A stretch of DNA of 64,000 bases from Gammaproteobacteria bacterium. GTDB taxonomy: Bacteria; Pseudomonadota; Gammaproteobacteria; Chromatiales; Chromatiaceae. Below the pieces are notes generated by a model. It saw nothing but the letters and a program-made list of their open reading frames with translations, made no database searches and was not told where the DNA came from. Where the stretch lies: assembly GCA_030148485.1 (NCBI GenBank), contig JASBTJ010000053.1:1-64000 (forward strand), read 5' to 3'. Shown here in pieces: positions 19,230 through 25,675 of the stretch (the stretch's first letter is position 1; every line of letters starts with the position of its first letter). A program made the translations under genes and the position numbers.

Positions 19230-19389
19230 ACCGGTGACTGTGCTTATGGGTAGTAGCTGGGATGTCGGGCGCTATCCGCGCTCAGGTAGGGCCGCTAAGT
19301 GTGGTCGAATCGCCCGCAAACCGTCCTGCAGCAACAGGGTGTCTAGGCCCATGGGACAAGGCCTCCGGGCCGATTTCGCGGCGTCTGGT

Positions 19390-19417
19390 TATGCGCATAA
19401 TGTATATTATGTAAAAT
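19390..19417 (+). other. Left attachment junction: dif site with host XerC arm
   Basis: Arms read TATGCGCATAA, centre TGTATA, then TTATGTAAAAT. The Escherichia coli dif arms are GGTGCGCATAA and TTATGTTAAAT around the same centre. The left arm matches 9 of 11 positions and the right arm 10 of 11. The matching partner is at 61512-61539, and the two share 22 bp with one mismatch (19400-19421 against 61522-61543). Confidence 0.9.
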
Positions 19418-19485
19418 ATCGGAAGCGACTACAAAAAAATGGGAAAAATATATTAACGCCCAACAACTTACGTGGATTGTCAGAA

Positions 19486-20445
19486 ATGCGAGAATTGCAG
19501 TCGCCATCACTTAAACCCCCTTATTGTAAATACTATGGCGGTTTGATTAGCCGCTTCATCCAACACCTGCGCGCTTTGCGGTACAGTTCCGGCACCGTCG
19601 CCCGTTGCGAGGCAGTCCTTGGGCGCGCAGGCGCGCGTTTCGACCTCGCCGCGCCCACGAGGGAGGCCCTGCGTCGTTACGCGGGCGAAAGGCGCAGACA
19701 GGTGGCGCCGGGCACAGTAAACGGCGAACTGTCCGCCCTGCGCAGGTTCTACGGTTGGGCGTGGGACATGGAATATCTGCTGCTCGACTACCGCGATTTT
19801 GTGCCTTGCGGCGCACGAGTTCCGCGCCGCCTCGTGCGCTACCTGACCGAAGCGGAAGTCGGGCGTCTGCTGGCAGCGCCGAATCTGGCCGATCCGGCCG
19901 GGTTCCGCGACCACGTGCTGCTGTGCCTGGCCTACGAAACTGGACTGCGCGCCAGCGAGCTGGTGCAACTTGGGCTGGGCGACGTGCTGCCCGATCGCAC
20001 GGTGGCTGTGGTCGGGGGTAAAGGCCGCGTGGACCGGTTGGTGCCGATTAGTGAGAAAATGGCAAACCTGCTCAATGCGTGGGAAACGGTCCGGCGCAAT
20101 CTTGGGCCAGGCAAGCGGGCGGCGCTGTTCGTAAACCGCTATGGGCGCCAATTCGCGTCTGGTCGCTCGGTGTGGGTCATCGTGAACAAATACGCCCGCG
20201 ACGCCCTTGGCCGTGGCCGTGGTTATGAACTGCTGAGCAGCACCGGCAGACGCAAGCCCTGGTCCGGCTATTACCCGCATCTGCTGCGCGCCAGCTTCGC
20301 AAGCCACCTGCTGGCCAACGGATGCGATTTGCGCGCTGTACAGGAAATGCTGGGACATGCGCAGCTGTCTACAACTGGCCGCTACCTGGGCGTGGACCTG
20401 GCCACGCTGCGGCGGGAAATTGCAAAACATCCGCGGCACGGGTAG
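19486..20445 (+). CDS. Xer-like tyrosine recombinase, probable element integrase
   Basis: 319 residues. The N-terminal SAM-like DNA-binding domain covers residues 15-100; the catalytic domain follows. Visible active-site residues are R156 in YETGLRASELVQL, lysine near 179 in VGGKGRVDRL, H265 and R268 in HLLRASFASHLL, H291 in LGHAQLSTTGRY and the nucleophile Y300. Short length and end structure resemble XerC/XerD more than lambda-type integrases, and no arm-binding domain is present. It starts 69 bp inside the left dif junction. I infer it makes or resolves the dif recombination, alone or with host XerCD. The frame stays open leftward across the junction, but the first good start is this ATG. 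Confidence 0.85.
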   Translation: MRELQSPSLKPPYCKYYGGLISRFIQHLRALRYSSGTVARCEAVLGRAGARFDLAAPTREALRRYAGERRRQVAPGTVNGELSALRRFYGWAWDMEYLLLDYRDFVPCGARVPRRLVRYLTEAEVGRLLAAPNLADPAGFRDHVLLCLAYETGLRASELVQLGLGDVLPDRTVAVVGGKGRVDRLVPISEKMANLLNAWETVRRNLGPGKRAALFVNRYGRQFASGRSVWVIVNKYARDALGRGRGYELLSSTGRRKPWSGYYPHLLRASFASHLLANGCDLRAVQEMLGHAQLSTTGRYLGVDLATLRREIAKHPRHG

Positions 20446-20468
20446 TCCAACCTTGGGCTTGCCGTGCT

Positions 20469-20777
20469 TCATTGTCTGGTCCTCCCTGCCCTAGCCGCAT
20501 CCGGCAGCTTGCGCAGCCCGTCAACCAGTTCCCGATATTGCCGTAGGGTCAGGTCCTTGCATGTGGTTACGCCGACGCGCTGCAGGCGGGCTTCATAGTC
20601 TTCGCGGTCTAGGCCCTTCTGTCGCAGGGCTAGAACATGTAGGAACTTCACACGGTCTGGGGTCATGCGGAAGCGCGGCTGCGCCAATGGCGTATAGCAG
20701 GCGCCGCATATTTTGCTGCTGCTCTGGTTCCAAGTGCCGCATCGCTGGCACTGGCGCGTAGGTGGTCGACGCGACAT
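20469..20777 (-). CDS. GemA-like (DUF1018) protein with zinc ribbon
   Basis: 102 residues. A four-cysteine zinc ribbon (CQRCGTWNQSSSKICGACY, residues 10-28) precedes a segment resembling the C-terminal part of Mu GemA/gp16 (RVKFLHVLALRQKGLDREDYEARL, then CKDLTLRQYRELVDGL). In Mu, GemA modulates host gene expression and DNA relaxation; here the zinc ribbon is an addition. It abuts ssb on the same strand and converges with the Xer-like gene. Confidence 0.55.
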   Translation of the reverse strand: MSRRPPTRQCQRCGTWNQSSSKICGACYTPLAQPRFRMTPDRVKFLHVLALRQKGLDREDYEARLQRVGVTTCKDLTLRQYRELVDGLRKLPDAARAGRTRQ

Positions 20778-21145
20778 TAGGAAGCGGGCCTATTATCGAA
20801 GTCGGCCGGTCGATCGAGCATCTGCATTTCGTCCGCGATGATCTCGGTGGTGTAGCGATCTTGGCCCTGCTGATCCTGCCATTTGCGGGTCTGTAAACGA
20901 CCTTCCAGATAGACCTTCGAGCCTTTTTTCAGGTATTCGCCGGCGATCTCGCCGAGGCAGCGGAACAGTACCACGCGGTGCCACTCCGTCTTTTCCTGCT
21001 GCTCGCCGGTGTCCTTGTCCTTCCAGGTCTCAGACGTAGCTACGGTGATGTTGCACACCGCGCCTCCGTTGGGCATGTAGCGAACCTCTGGGTTCTGCCC
21101 CAGGTTGCCGATCAAGATGACTTTATTAACGCCTCTGCTGCTCAT
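20777..21145 (-). CDS. ssb: Single-stranded DNA-binding protein
   Basis: 122 residues, one OB fold. Characteristic segments are [42 protein letters not shown] and [19 protein letters not shown]. The protein stops soon after the OB fold ([11 protein letters not shown]) and lacks the acidic DDDIPF-type tip with which bacterial SSB recruits partners. It probably protects single-stranded DNA during phage replication; it could also hold attC sites accessible for the neighbouring IntI. The start MSSRGVNKV has AAGGGA upstream; an ATG two codons earlier is possible. Confidence 0.9.
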   Translation of the reverse strand: MSSRGVNKVILIGNLGQNPEVRYMPNGGAVCNITVATSETWKDKDTGEQQEKTEWHRVVLFRCLGEIAGEYLKKGSKVYLEGRLQTRKWQDQQGQDRYTTEIIADEMQMLDRPADFDNRPAS

Positions 21146-21186
21146 GTCCATCCCTTCGTTTGTGTTGGTATGTGCGCAACGTCAAA

Positions 21187-22179
21187 TCATGCGTGGGCAA
21201 CTATCTGCACCACGTTAGTGGCGCCTTCCAGCGGGCTGCGAGTCGAGATCGCGCCCGTGGTCGTGACGTGGGTGTAGATCATGGTGGTGTCGACGTTGCT
21301 GTGACCCAGCAGCTCCTGCACGGTGCGGATGTCTGCGCCGGCTTCTAGCAGGTGCGTGGCGAAACAGTGCCGGAATGTGTGCGCCGTGACGCGCTTGTCG
21401 ATGCCGGCTGCAATGGCAGCCGACTTGATCGCTTTGGATACTGCGGATTGGTGCAGGTGATGCCGGCGGCGTTGCGTCTGGTCGCGCGGATCTGGCGCGA
21501 TGGTGGTGGCCGGAAAAAGGAACTGCCACCCGAATTCCTTGCGGGCGTTGGGATACTTGCGGGCCAGCCCGCCCGGCATGTAGGCATCGCCAACGCCGTT
21601 GGCCAGGTCGCGGCGGTGAATCCGGCGCACGTCCTCGATGTGGTGGCGCAGGGGCTCCACCAGCGGCGCTGGCAGCATGACAACGCGGTCCTTTGCGCCC
21701 TTGCCAAATCGCACAGTAACCGTGCGGCGACGCAGGTCAATGTCTTGAATGCGCAGACTGAGGGCTTCTTTCTGCCGCAGGCCGGACCCGTACAGTAATG
21801 ACACGATCAACCACCTCACACCAGTGACACGCCCGATAACGGCCATGGCCTCATCGCGTGACAGCACTGTCGGCAATCGCTTGGGCTTGCGCGATGTCTG
21901 GTGCGCTGAAAAGTCTCCCAGTTCCTGATCCAGTACATGCGCGTACAGAAAGTGGATCGCATTTTTTGCAACACTCTGTGTTGACTGCGACACCTGCCGA
22001 TCTCTGGCGAGGTGGGTTAGGAAGCCGGTGATCTTCTGTTCGGGTGTCTCGTCCGGGTGCTGGGCACACCAGCGCGCATATCTGCGAATCCAGTGCAGAT
22101 AGGTTTTTTCGGTGGCCAATGCCATGTGCTTCCTGCGCAGGACGTTGGTTGCTCGGTCGATGACTTCGTCCAGTTTCAT
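21187..22179 (-). CDS. intI: Integron integrase (IntI family)
   Basis: 330 residues. Tyrosine recombinase residues are R135 in LLYGSGLRQKEALSL, H267 and R270 in HTFRHCFATHLLEAG, H293 in LLGHSNVDTTMIYTHV and Y302. The diagnostic IntI-only insertion is present at about residues 200-240 (GLARKYPNARKEFGWQFLFP, then DPRDQTQRRRHH), the segment that lets integron integrases bind folded single-stranded attC. The ending RSPLEG also matches IntI. It reads away from an attI-like core at 22221-22228, with the attC array beyond. It is 41 bp upstream of ssb on the same strand and is probably transcribed with it. Confidence 0.93.
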   Translation of the reverse strand: MKLDEVIDRATNVLRRKHMALATEKTYLHWIRRYARWCAQHPDETPEQKITGFLTHLARDRQVSQSTQSVAKNAIHFLYAHVLDQELGDFSAHQTSRKPKRLPTVLSRDEAMAVIGRVTGVRWLIVSLLYGSGLRQKEALSLRIQDIDLRRRTVTVRFGKGAKDRVVMLPAPLVEPLRHHIEDVRRIHRRDLANGVGDAYMPGGLARKYPNARKEFGWQFLFPATTIAPDPRDQTQRRRHHLHQSAVSKAIKSAAIAAGIDKRVTAHTFRHCFATHLLEAGADIRTVQELLGHSNVDTTMIYTHVTTTGAISTRSPLEGATNVVQIVAHA

Positions 22180-22214
22180 GCCGACTCCGTGTTCAATATT
22201 CCATCATGCGTTTG

Positions 22215-22235
22215 AATCTCTGTTATGTTTTAAAG
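22215..22235 (+). other. attI-like recombination site
   Basis: A core-type GTTATGT at 22222-22228 lies 43 bp upstream of the intI start, the position where attI sites sit. The stop codon of the first cassette gene (22230) is just inside it, as expected if the cassette joins at the GTT. Flanking direct repeats of classical attI1 are not evident, so exact borders are uncertain. Confidence 0.5.
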
Positions 22236-22478
22236 TCTGTAGTTTTCCCAGGTTTCCTCGTCCGGCTGCTCTTTGCTAACAGACACGCACCAATTGGTTT
22301 CATCTTTCGGATCAATGTGTTTATAGCCACCATCACAACCATTGACATAGTCTCCGCCTTCCTCCCATTCACCGCATGGGGCCAAATCATTTGATAGGCA
22401 GGCACATTCCCCAGGGTAATAAAGCCCGTCAAACCCATCTCGTTTTAACTCCGTTGCTACTTCGTCTGGTGTCTTCAT
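22230..22478 (-). CDS. Cysteine-rich phage cassette protein (cassette 1)
   Basis: 82 residues starting MKTPDEVATELKRDGFDGLYYPGECACL, with an excellent GGAGGTAAAT ribosome-binding site. The composition is acidic, and a set of cysteines (GECACL, APCGEW, VNGCDGGYKH) suggests metal binding. Small proteins of this type recur in phage early regions, but I know no function. It lies between the attI-like core and the first attC, in reverse orientation to the attC site. Confidence 0.65.
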   Translation of the reverse strand: MKTPDEVATELKRDGFDGLYYPGECACLSNDLAPCGEWEEGGDYVNGCDGGYKHIDPKDETNWCVSVSKEQPDEETWENYRL

Positions 22479-22492
22479 ATTTACCTCCAAAA

Positions 22493-22554
22493 ACATAACC
22501 ACCACATAGAGCGCGACGGCAAAAAGCGCCGCGCCTCATGTGAGGCCGTTCAAA
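22493..22554 (+). repeat. attC site 1
   Basis: 62 bp bounded by ACATAAC and GTTCAAA, with a hairpin around GACGGCAAAAAGCGCCG. The loop region resembles attC site 3 (GCGAC..CAAAAAGCG). The stop codon of the next gene (22550-22552) falls inside the right core. The boundary cores are more degenerate than in sites 2-4. Confidence 0.65.
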
Positions 22555-22828
22555 TGCGCTGGGACTCTGCCCATCGGTTCAGTTCTTCACACTGCTCGCC
22601 GGTCAAGATGATGTATGGCCCAGTAAGCCCGAGCGCGGTTAGTTTGATCCCAGTGCTGTCAACGCTGCACACCTCGCATCGATCGCTGATTTCTTTTATC
22701 GCCTCTGGGGTCAACTGCGCATTTGAACAAGCCGGTGAAGCAGACCATGAGTGTGGGTCGCGCCCGCACACTCCAACGCACTCTAGAACTGGGTCTTTAC
22801 ATCTGCACATCGGCTGGTATCCCTTCAT
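22550..22828 (-). CDS. Hypothetical cysteine-rich cassette protein (cassette 2)
   Basis: 92 residues, MKGYQPMCRCKDPVLECVGVCGRD, with cysteines also in DRCEVCSVDS and GEQCEEL. Ribosome-binding site GAGGTAAG lies before the ATG. A sequence GTTAGGC follows the start region (22845-22851) and resembles an attC core without a complete site. Function unknown; possible metal-binding protein. First of four genes in the same cassette, all minus strand. Confidence 0.6.
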   Translation of the reverse strand: MKGYQPMCRCKDPVLECVGVCGRDPHSWSASPACSNAQLTPEAIKEISDRCEVCSVDSTGIKLTALGLTGPYIILTGEQCEELNRWAESQRI

Positions 22829-22854
22829 GGCTTCTTACCTCGTCGTTAGGCGAC

Positions 22855-22974
22855 TCAGTTCCACGCCCATGTCAGATGCCGCAAAATCCACAGCACCGCC
22901 TCGATTCCGGCCCATCCGATAACTGCGATAATGCAGGCCATGAAAATCAGATCGCCGTCACTTGGTCCGTACAT
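22855..22974 (-). CDS. 39-residue single-span membrane protein
   Basis: Starts MYGPSDGDLIFMACIIAVIGWAGIEAV and continues to LRHLTWAWN. Residues 9-30 form one hydrophobic helix. The ATG overlaps the end of the upstream HTH gene in another frame, typical of compact phage operons. Short phage membrane proteins of this shape are common and mostly uncharacterised. Confidence 0.5.
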   Translation of the reverse strand: MYGPSDGDLIFMACIIAVIGWAGIEAVLWILRHLTWAWN

Positions 22975-23185
22975 ACGTCACCACCTTTTTCAATCCCAGC
23001 TTTCGCAGTATTGCGGCGCTCGGGTTGCATTTCTCGCCGTCCCTCAGTCGCAGCAGGTAAGCGGCGTCGCAGTCCAATACTCTCGCAGCAGCGCGTAGGC
23101 CGCCATACTGCGTTTCTAACTCACGAATGCGTGCGCCTAACAAGTCGGTCAATCCGATGCCTTCGTCGCTGCGCTTCTCAGTCAC
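22958..23185 (-). CDS. Small helix-turn-helix protein
   Basis: 75 residues from a GTG start with GGAGGTAAGCC before it. The sequence GGLRAAARVLDCDAAYLLRLRDGEKCNPSAAILRKLGLKKV fits an XRE-like helix-turn-helix with recognition helix around residues 38-50. It may regulate a cassette or phage promoter; the dyad operator at 24714-24760 is a candidate target, which is only inference. Confidence 0.6.
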   Translation of the reverse strand: MTEKRSDEGIGLTDLLGARIRELETQYGGLRAAARVLDCDAAYLLRLRDGEKCNPSAAILRKLGLKKVVTYVRTK

Positions 23186-23200
23186 GGCTTACCTCCATCG

Positions 23201-23440
23201 TTAAAAGGCAGCGCACCCGCCGCCAGTTCTGTACTTTTCCCGCTCCGCTTTCGGCAGGTCGGCAAACTCTTGGCACACCTTCCAAAACACGCGGCCCGCT
23301 CGTTTCCTCGGCTCCCCGTCTTTTTTCAGCGGCCATGGGCCGCAATAGGCGTGGTATTCAAAGTGCCAACCCTTGAAGTAGTACGTGCGCGGGCCGCAAA
23401 TCCAGCCTGTCGGCCCGCCGCTATTCGGTGGGTATCTCAT
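23201..23440 (-). CDS. Hypothetical basic/aromatic cassette protein
   Basis: 79 residues starting MRYPPNSGGPTGWICGPRTY. It is aromatic- and glycine-rich in the first half and charged in the second (VCQEFADLPKAEREKY). Ribosome-binding site AAAAGG sits just inside attC site 2, so the attC core supplies the translation signal. The stop TAA lies in TTTTAAC, an attC-core-like heptamer. No family recognised. Confidence 0.55.
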   Translation of the reverse strand: MRYPPNSGGPTGWICGPRTYYFKGWHFEYHAYCGPWPLKKDGEPRKRAGRVFWKVCQEFADLPKAEREKYRTGGGCAAF

Positions 23441-23448
23441 GGGTTGCC

Positions 23449-23524
23449 TTTTAACAAGTCGTGCAAGCCGCTTTCGCTCGGACCTCCGCGCTTCGCGCTC
23501 CGGCCACTTCACTCAGCGTTAGGC
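23449..23524 (+). repeat. attC site 2
   Basis: 76 bp between TTTTAAC and GTTAGGC. The 5' arm reads AACAAGTCGTGCAAGCC and the 3' arm CACTTCACTCAGCGTTAG, close to the classical 59-base-element arms. The central hairpin is CTCCGCGCTTCGCGCTCC. When the arms pair, the 5' arm has one extra C (GTGCAAG against GTGAAG), the canonical extrahelical base that sets attC orientation to the plus strand. The stop of the next gene (23519-23521) lies in the GTTAGGC core. Confidence 0.85.
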
Positions 23525-23824
23525 GTCAAATAAATCATCGCAATCTCTGTCTTTATCGTAGCTTTGGCATTCTGGCGCTAGGCAGTTCTCCCAATGCTCC
23601 GGCTTCTCAGGTATTGGGCAGACAGTGAATCGTGCATTGCACGTCTTGCATCTACGCACAAGAATCCGTGTACCATATTCGTTTACCGCGTTATGGCAAC
23701 CGGGGCATTCGAGCGCGTCTGTACCGGTTGGAAACACGGATACCCATTTGTGCCCGCAGTCACTACAAACAATCGTCGCTGTAGTATGTGGCCTTGCATC
23801 ATCAATATTTGTTACTGTTCCCAT
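23519..23824 (-). CDS. Zinc-ribbon cassette protein (cassette 3)
   Basis: 101 residues. Two CxxC pairs form a first zinc ribbon (IVCSDCGHKWVS and LECPGCHNAV), and further cysteines follow (RRCKTCNARFTVCP, ENCLAPECQS). Start MGTVTNIDDARP with AGGAGG upstream. It is a plausible nucleic-acid or protein adaptor; no function known. Occupies a one-gene cassette between attC sites 2 and 3, reversed relative to both. Confidence 0.65.
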   Translation of the reverse strand: MGTVTNIDDARPHTTATIVCSDCGHKWVSVFPTGTDALECPGCHNAVNEYGTRILVRRCKTCNARFTVCPIPEKPEHWENCLAPECQSYDKDRDCDDLFDA

Positions 23825-23840
23825 ATATCCTCCTAAAATC

Positions 23841-23900
23841 GCCTAACAAGTGCATCAAGGCGACAACAAAAAGCGTTGCGCCTTATGCTAGTCGTTATGC
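23841..23900 (+). repeat. attC site 3
   Basis: 60 bp between GCCTAAC and GTTATGC, with stem GGCGACAACAAAAAGCGTTG. The 5' arm GCATCAAGGCG pairs with an arm reading GCATAAGGCG, leaving one unpaired C, the canonical orientation mark. The stop of the neighbouring gene (23895-23897) is inside the GTTATGC core. Confidence 0.88.
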
Positions 23901-24260
23901 CACGCTAACCACTGTGCGGTTCTTCACCACCACACTAAGTCCTTCTGGGCCTGGGTACTTACCATCCCCCATCGCCTCAATGGCCCGCACATTGTCTGCG
24001 GTTAGTATCTGTTGTTTGATCTGTTCAATATCCAACCCCATAGCCCGTTCCATGAAACGAATAATGGCGTGTTCGCTTACTACAATCTCGGAGTTCTGTA
24101 GATCGGATATTTCTCTACAAACTGACTTTAGGGCGTTCAGGGCTTTGGAATGCGCCTGCTGCTTTTCCTTGGCATCTTTCTCCAAAGCCTTAATATCAAC
24201 TTCCAACTTCGCCTTGCGAGTTTGTAGCTGTTTCAGTTGTTGACTGTTCTTTACGCTCAT
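23895..24260 (-). CDS. Coiled-coil phage-type cassette protein (cassette 4)
   Basis: 121 residues. Residues 5-55 are a long charged heptad region (LKQLQTRKAKLEVDIKALEKD). The C-terminal half (SEHAIIRFMERAMGLDIEQI, then IEAMGDGKYPGPEG) resembles a small conserved phage protein of unknown role. It ends in the core of attC site 3 and starts just before attC site 4. Confidence 0.65.
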   Translation of the reverse strand: MSVKNSQQLKQLQTRKAKLEVDIKALEKDAKEKQQAHSKALNALKSVCREISDLQNSEIVVSEHAIIRFMERAMGLDIEQIKQQILTADNVRAIEAMGDGKYPGPEGLSVVVKNRTVVSVA

Positions 24261-24276
24261 TTCAATATCCAGTAAG

Positions 24277-24336
24277 GCATAACAATCGCACCCAGCCGAG
24301 CCGCTAACGCGGCCTGCTGGTGACTGGTCGTTAGCG
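24277..24336 (+). repeat. attC site 4
   Basis: 60 bp between GCATAAC and GTTAGCG, with a stem around GAGCCGCTAACGCGGCC. Arms CACCCAGC and CACCAGC again differ by one unpaired C in the 5' arm, giving plus-strand orientation. The next gene's stop (24331-24333) is within the GTTAGCG core. Confidence 0.85.
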
Positions 24337-24492
24337 CGCCTTCTCGCGCTTCGTGCGTAGTCTGGCCGCGCATTTTCTGAGAGCTTCTCGGTCCTCTGGG
24401 TAAACCCAGGCCCATCCCTTTACCAACCCCTGTTCGCGCTTGCGGGCCTCGCTTTCTCGAACCCGCTGCGCGCCTGTCCTTACACCGCTCAC
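24331..24492 (-). CDS. 53-residue basic cassette protein
   Basis: GTG start overlapping the upstream stop (GTGA). Sequence begins MSGVRTGAQRVRESEARKRE and contains LVKGWAWVYPEDREALRKC, ending in a highly basic tail. The pattern of a basic helix, a WV-PED turn and a second helix resembles small phage or antitoxin-like DNA-binding proteins, but I cannot assign a family. Its stop lies in the attC 4 core, supporting it as a real cassette gene. Confidence 0.5.
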   Translation of the reverse strand: MSGVRTGAQRVRESEARKREQGLVKGWAWVYPEDREALRKCAARLRTKREKAR

Positions 24493-24698
24493 AGGTAGTA
24501 AATCTCGGGGTTTCCAGACTTGGTGTATGCCCCACCCAGTTCGTAGCTCGGGGTCGTGCCGCGTCGCTGATCCTGTTCCAGAATGTCCAGCGCCTCGTAG
24601 AGCGTCTCATCGTAGTTGATCCCTTCTCGGGCCGTTGCATCAAACCATGCGCGGAACTCGGTTTCGTCGAAGTCGTTAAGTTCGGTGTTTAGGTCCAT
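24489..24698 (-). CDS. Small acidic protein behind strong promoter
   Basis: 69 residues, MDLNTELNDFDETEFRAWFD, strongly acidic, ending YTKSGNPEIYYL. Its start is 34 bp downstream of the likely transcription start of the TTGACA/TATAAT promoter at 24739-24766, making it the first gene of that transcript. Acidic, short and first-expressed would fit a DNA mimic or anti-defence protein; this is speculation and no family is recognised. Confidence 0.6.
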   Translation of the reverse strand: MDLNTELNDFDETEFRAWFDATAREGINYDETLYEALDILEQDQRRGTTPSYELGGAYTKSGNPEIYYL

Positions 24699-24713
24699 GT
24701 GTCTGTCCTCGGC

Positions 24714-24766
24714 GTTAGTTGCTAACATTGTAATGGCGATTATAGGTGTTAGTTGCTAACTGTCAA
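24714..24766 (-). promoter_or_regulatory. Strong promoter with two embedded palindromic operators
   Basis: On the minus strand the -35 is TTGACA (24761-24766) and the -10 is TATAAT (24739-24744), both perfect, with 16 bp between. The palindrome GTTAGCAACTAAC fills the spacer (24748-24760) and recurs downstream of the start point (24714-24726). Two identical 13-bp operators 34 bp apart around a consensus promoter imply tight repression, for instance by a dimeric phage regulator. Transcription runs through the cassettes toward intI. Confidence 0.8.
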
Positions 24767-24800
24767 GAGCCAATCCAAACTTTTTTGGCTAGGCGGCGCA

Positions 24801-25658
24801 TCAACCGCCGTGCGTGTGGCAAAAAATACCGCACTCGAAGTCCAAATTTTTCATAGGTCGTCCCTTCGCGTCTGCTGGCAATTCGTCTAGGTAAATCCTG
24901 GGAGAGATGAGTTTTCTCACGCCTCGGCTATCCGGTTCAGAGTGAAGGCAGGTTTTGGTTCTATCGTCATACCAAAGGCTATCTTCGTGCTTGCTGCAAA
25001 ACGCCAAGAACTTCGGGTGACACCGTGTTAATTTGGCACCTATGCGGCGTGATTGTTCTTTTCTTGCCTGAAATACATCGTAGGCTACGCGCCTTACAAA
25101 GTTCCAATACGTTGGTGAGGAGGCTTTAACACACCCTTTGCAGTTTGCGTTCGGCCAACCTTCTTCGTATGACCGAGGCGGGGCGATCCCTACCTCTTTA
25201 AGATACTTGTAGCAGTCTGCTCTGCTCATTCCTGCCTCTATCAGCACAGGTAGTGTGTTGCGCCTTTCCTGCTCCTGAAAGTTACAAAAGCGAGATTCCT
25301 CTCCAGCCGCAAACCCCAAAACGTGCCAGTCAATATCATTGTCCATTTCAAACTGCTGGCGGGCCATCTTTTTTAGTTCGAGTGTGCAAGGTGCCCCGGC
25401 ATTCCCAGACATATAACCACGCCGTTCCCACACTTCAACAGCGGAGCAATTCGGGTACTTGTGATTTTTAACTGTCTCAATGGGCAGCCTAAGCCATGCC
25501 TCAACGTCACGCATGAAGCGCACGTTATCAGCGTCTTCCTCAATCACCGGGTTGTTCAGCACTCGCACCAAGCAAGTGTCCCCGTATTGTTGTTTTGTCA
25601 GCATCGCTGCCACCGCCGAAGCCGCGCCACAACTAAACCATACCGCAATCGTTTCCAT
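24801..25658 (-). CDS. PAPS reductase / PP-loop ATPase-like protein
   Basis: 285 residues from METIAVWFSCGAASAVAAML. The N-terminal SCGAAS is the PP-loop variant of phage-borne phosphoadenosine phosphosulfate reductase-like proteins. Later cysteines (ANCKGCVKAS, LAFCSKHEDS, KTCLHSE, FECGIFCHTHG) could bind an iron-sulfur cluster. Relatives occur on phages and near DNA-modification (DndC-type) systems, so a role in sulfur or nucleotide chemistry on DNA or RNA is possible, but the substrate is unknown. It lies between attC site 5 and the internal promoter and may be mobile cargo. Confidence 0.7.
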   Translation of the reverse strand: METIAVWFSCGAASAVAAMLTKQQYGDTCLVRVLNNPVIEEDADNVRFMRDVEAWLRLPIETVKNHKYPNCSAVEVWERRGYMSGNAGAPCTLELKKMARQQFEMDNDIDWHVLGFAAGEESRFCNFQEQERRNTLPVLIEAGMSRADCYKYLKEVGIAPPRSYEEGWPNANCKGCVKASSPTYWNFVRRVAYDVFQARKEQSRRIGAKLTRCHPKFLAFCSKHEDSLWYDDRTKTCLHSEPDSRGVRKLISPRIYLDELPADAKGRPMKNLDFECGIFCHTHGG

Positions 25659-25675
25659 AGTCCTGTACCAGCGCC

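Noticed and set aside
19390-19421. tRNA-type attachment site
   Set aside because: No tRNA gene or 3' tRNA fragment is visible at either junction; the repeat is dif.
19230-19485. N-terminal extension of the Xer-like recombinase across attL
   Set aside because: The open frame crosses the host-phage junction, has no similarity to recombinases and would depend on host sequence; the ATG at 19486 is the first inside the element with a proper domain.
22845-22851. GTTAGGC as the core of a sixth attC site
   Set aside because: No matching inverse core or hairpin lies to its left at the usual distance; treated as a remnant or chance match.
24714-24760. GTTAG/CTAAC boxes as attC cores
   Set aside because: The boxes form perfect short 13-bp palindromes within a promoter, twice; they lack attC arms and R/L boxes, so operators fit better.
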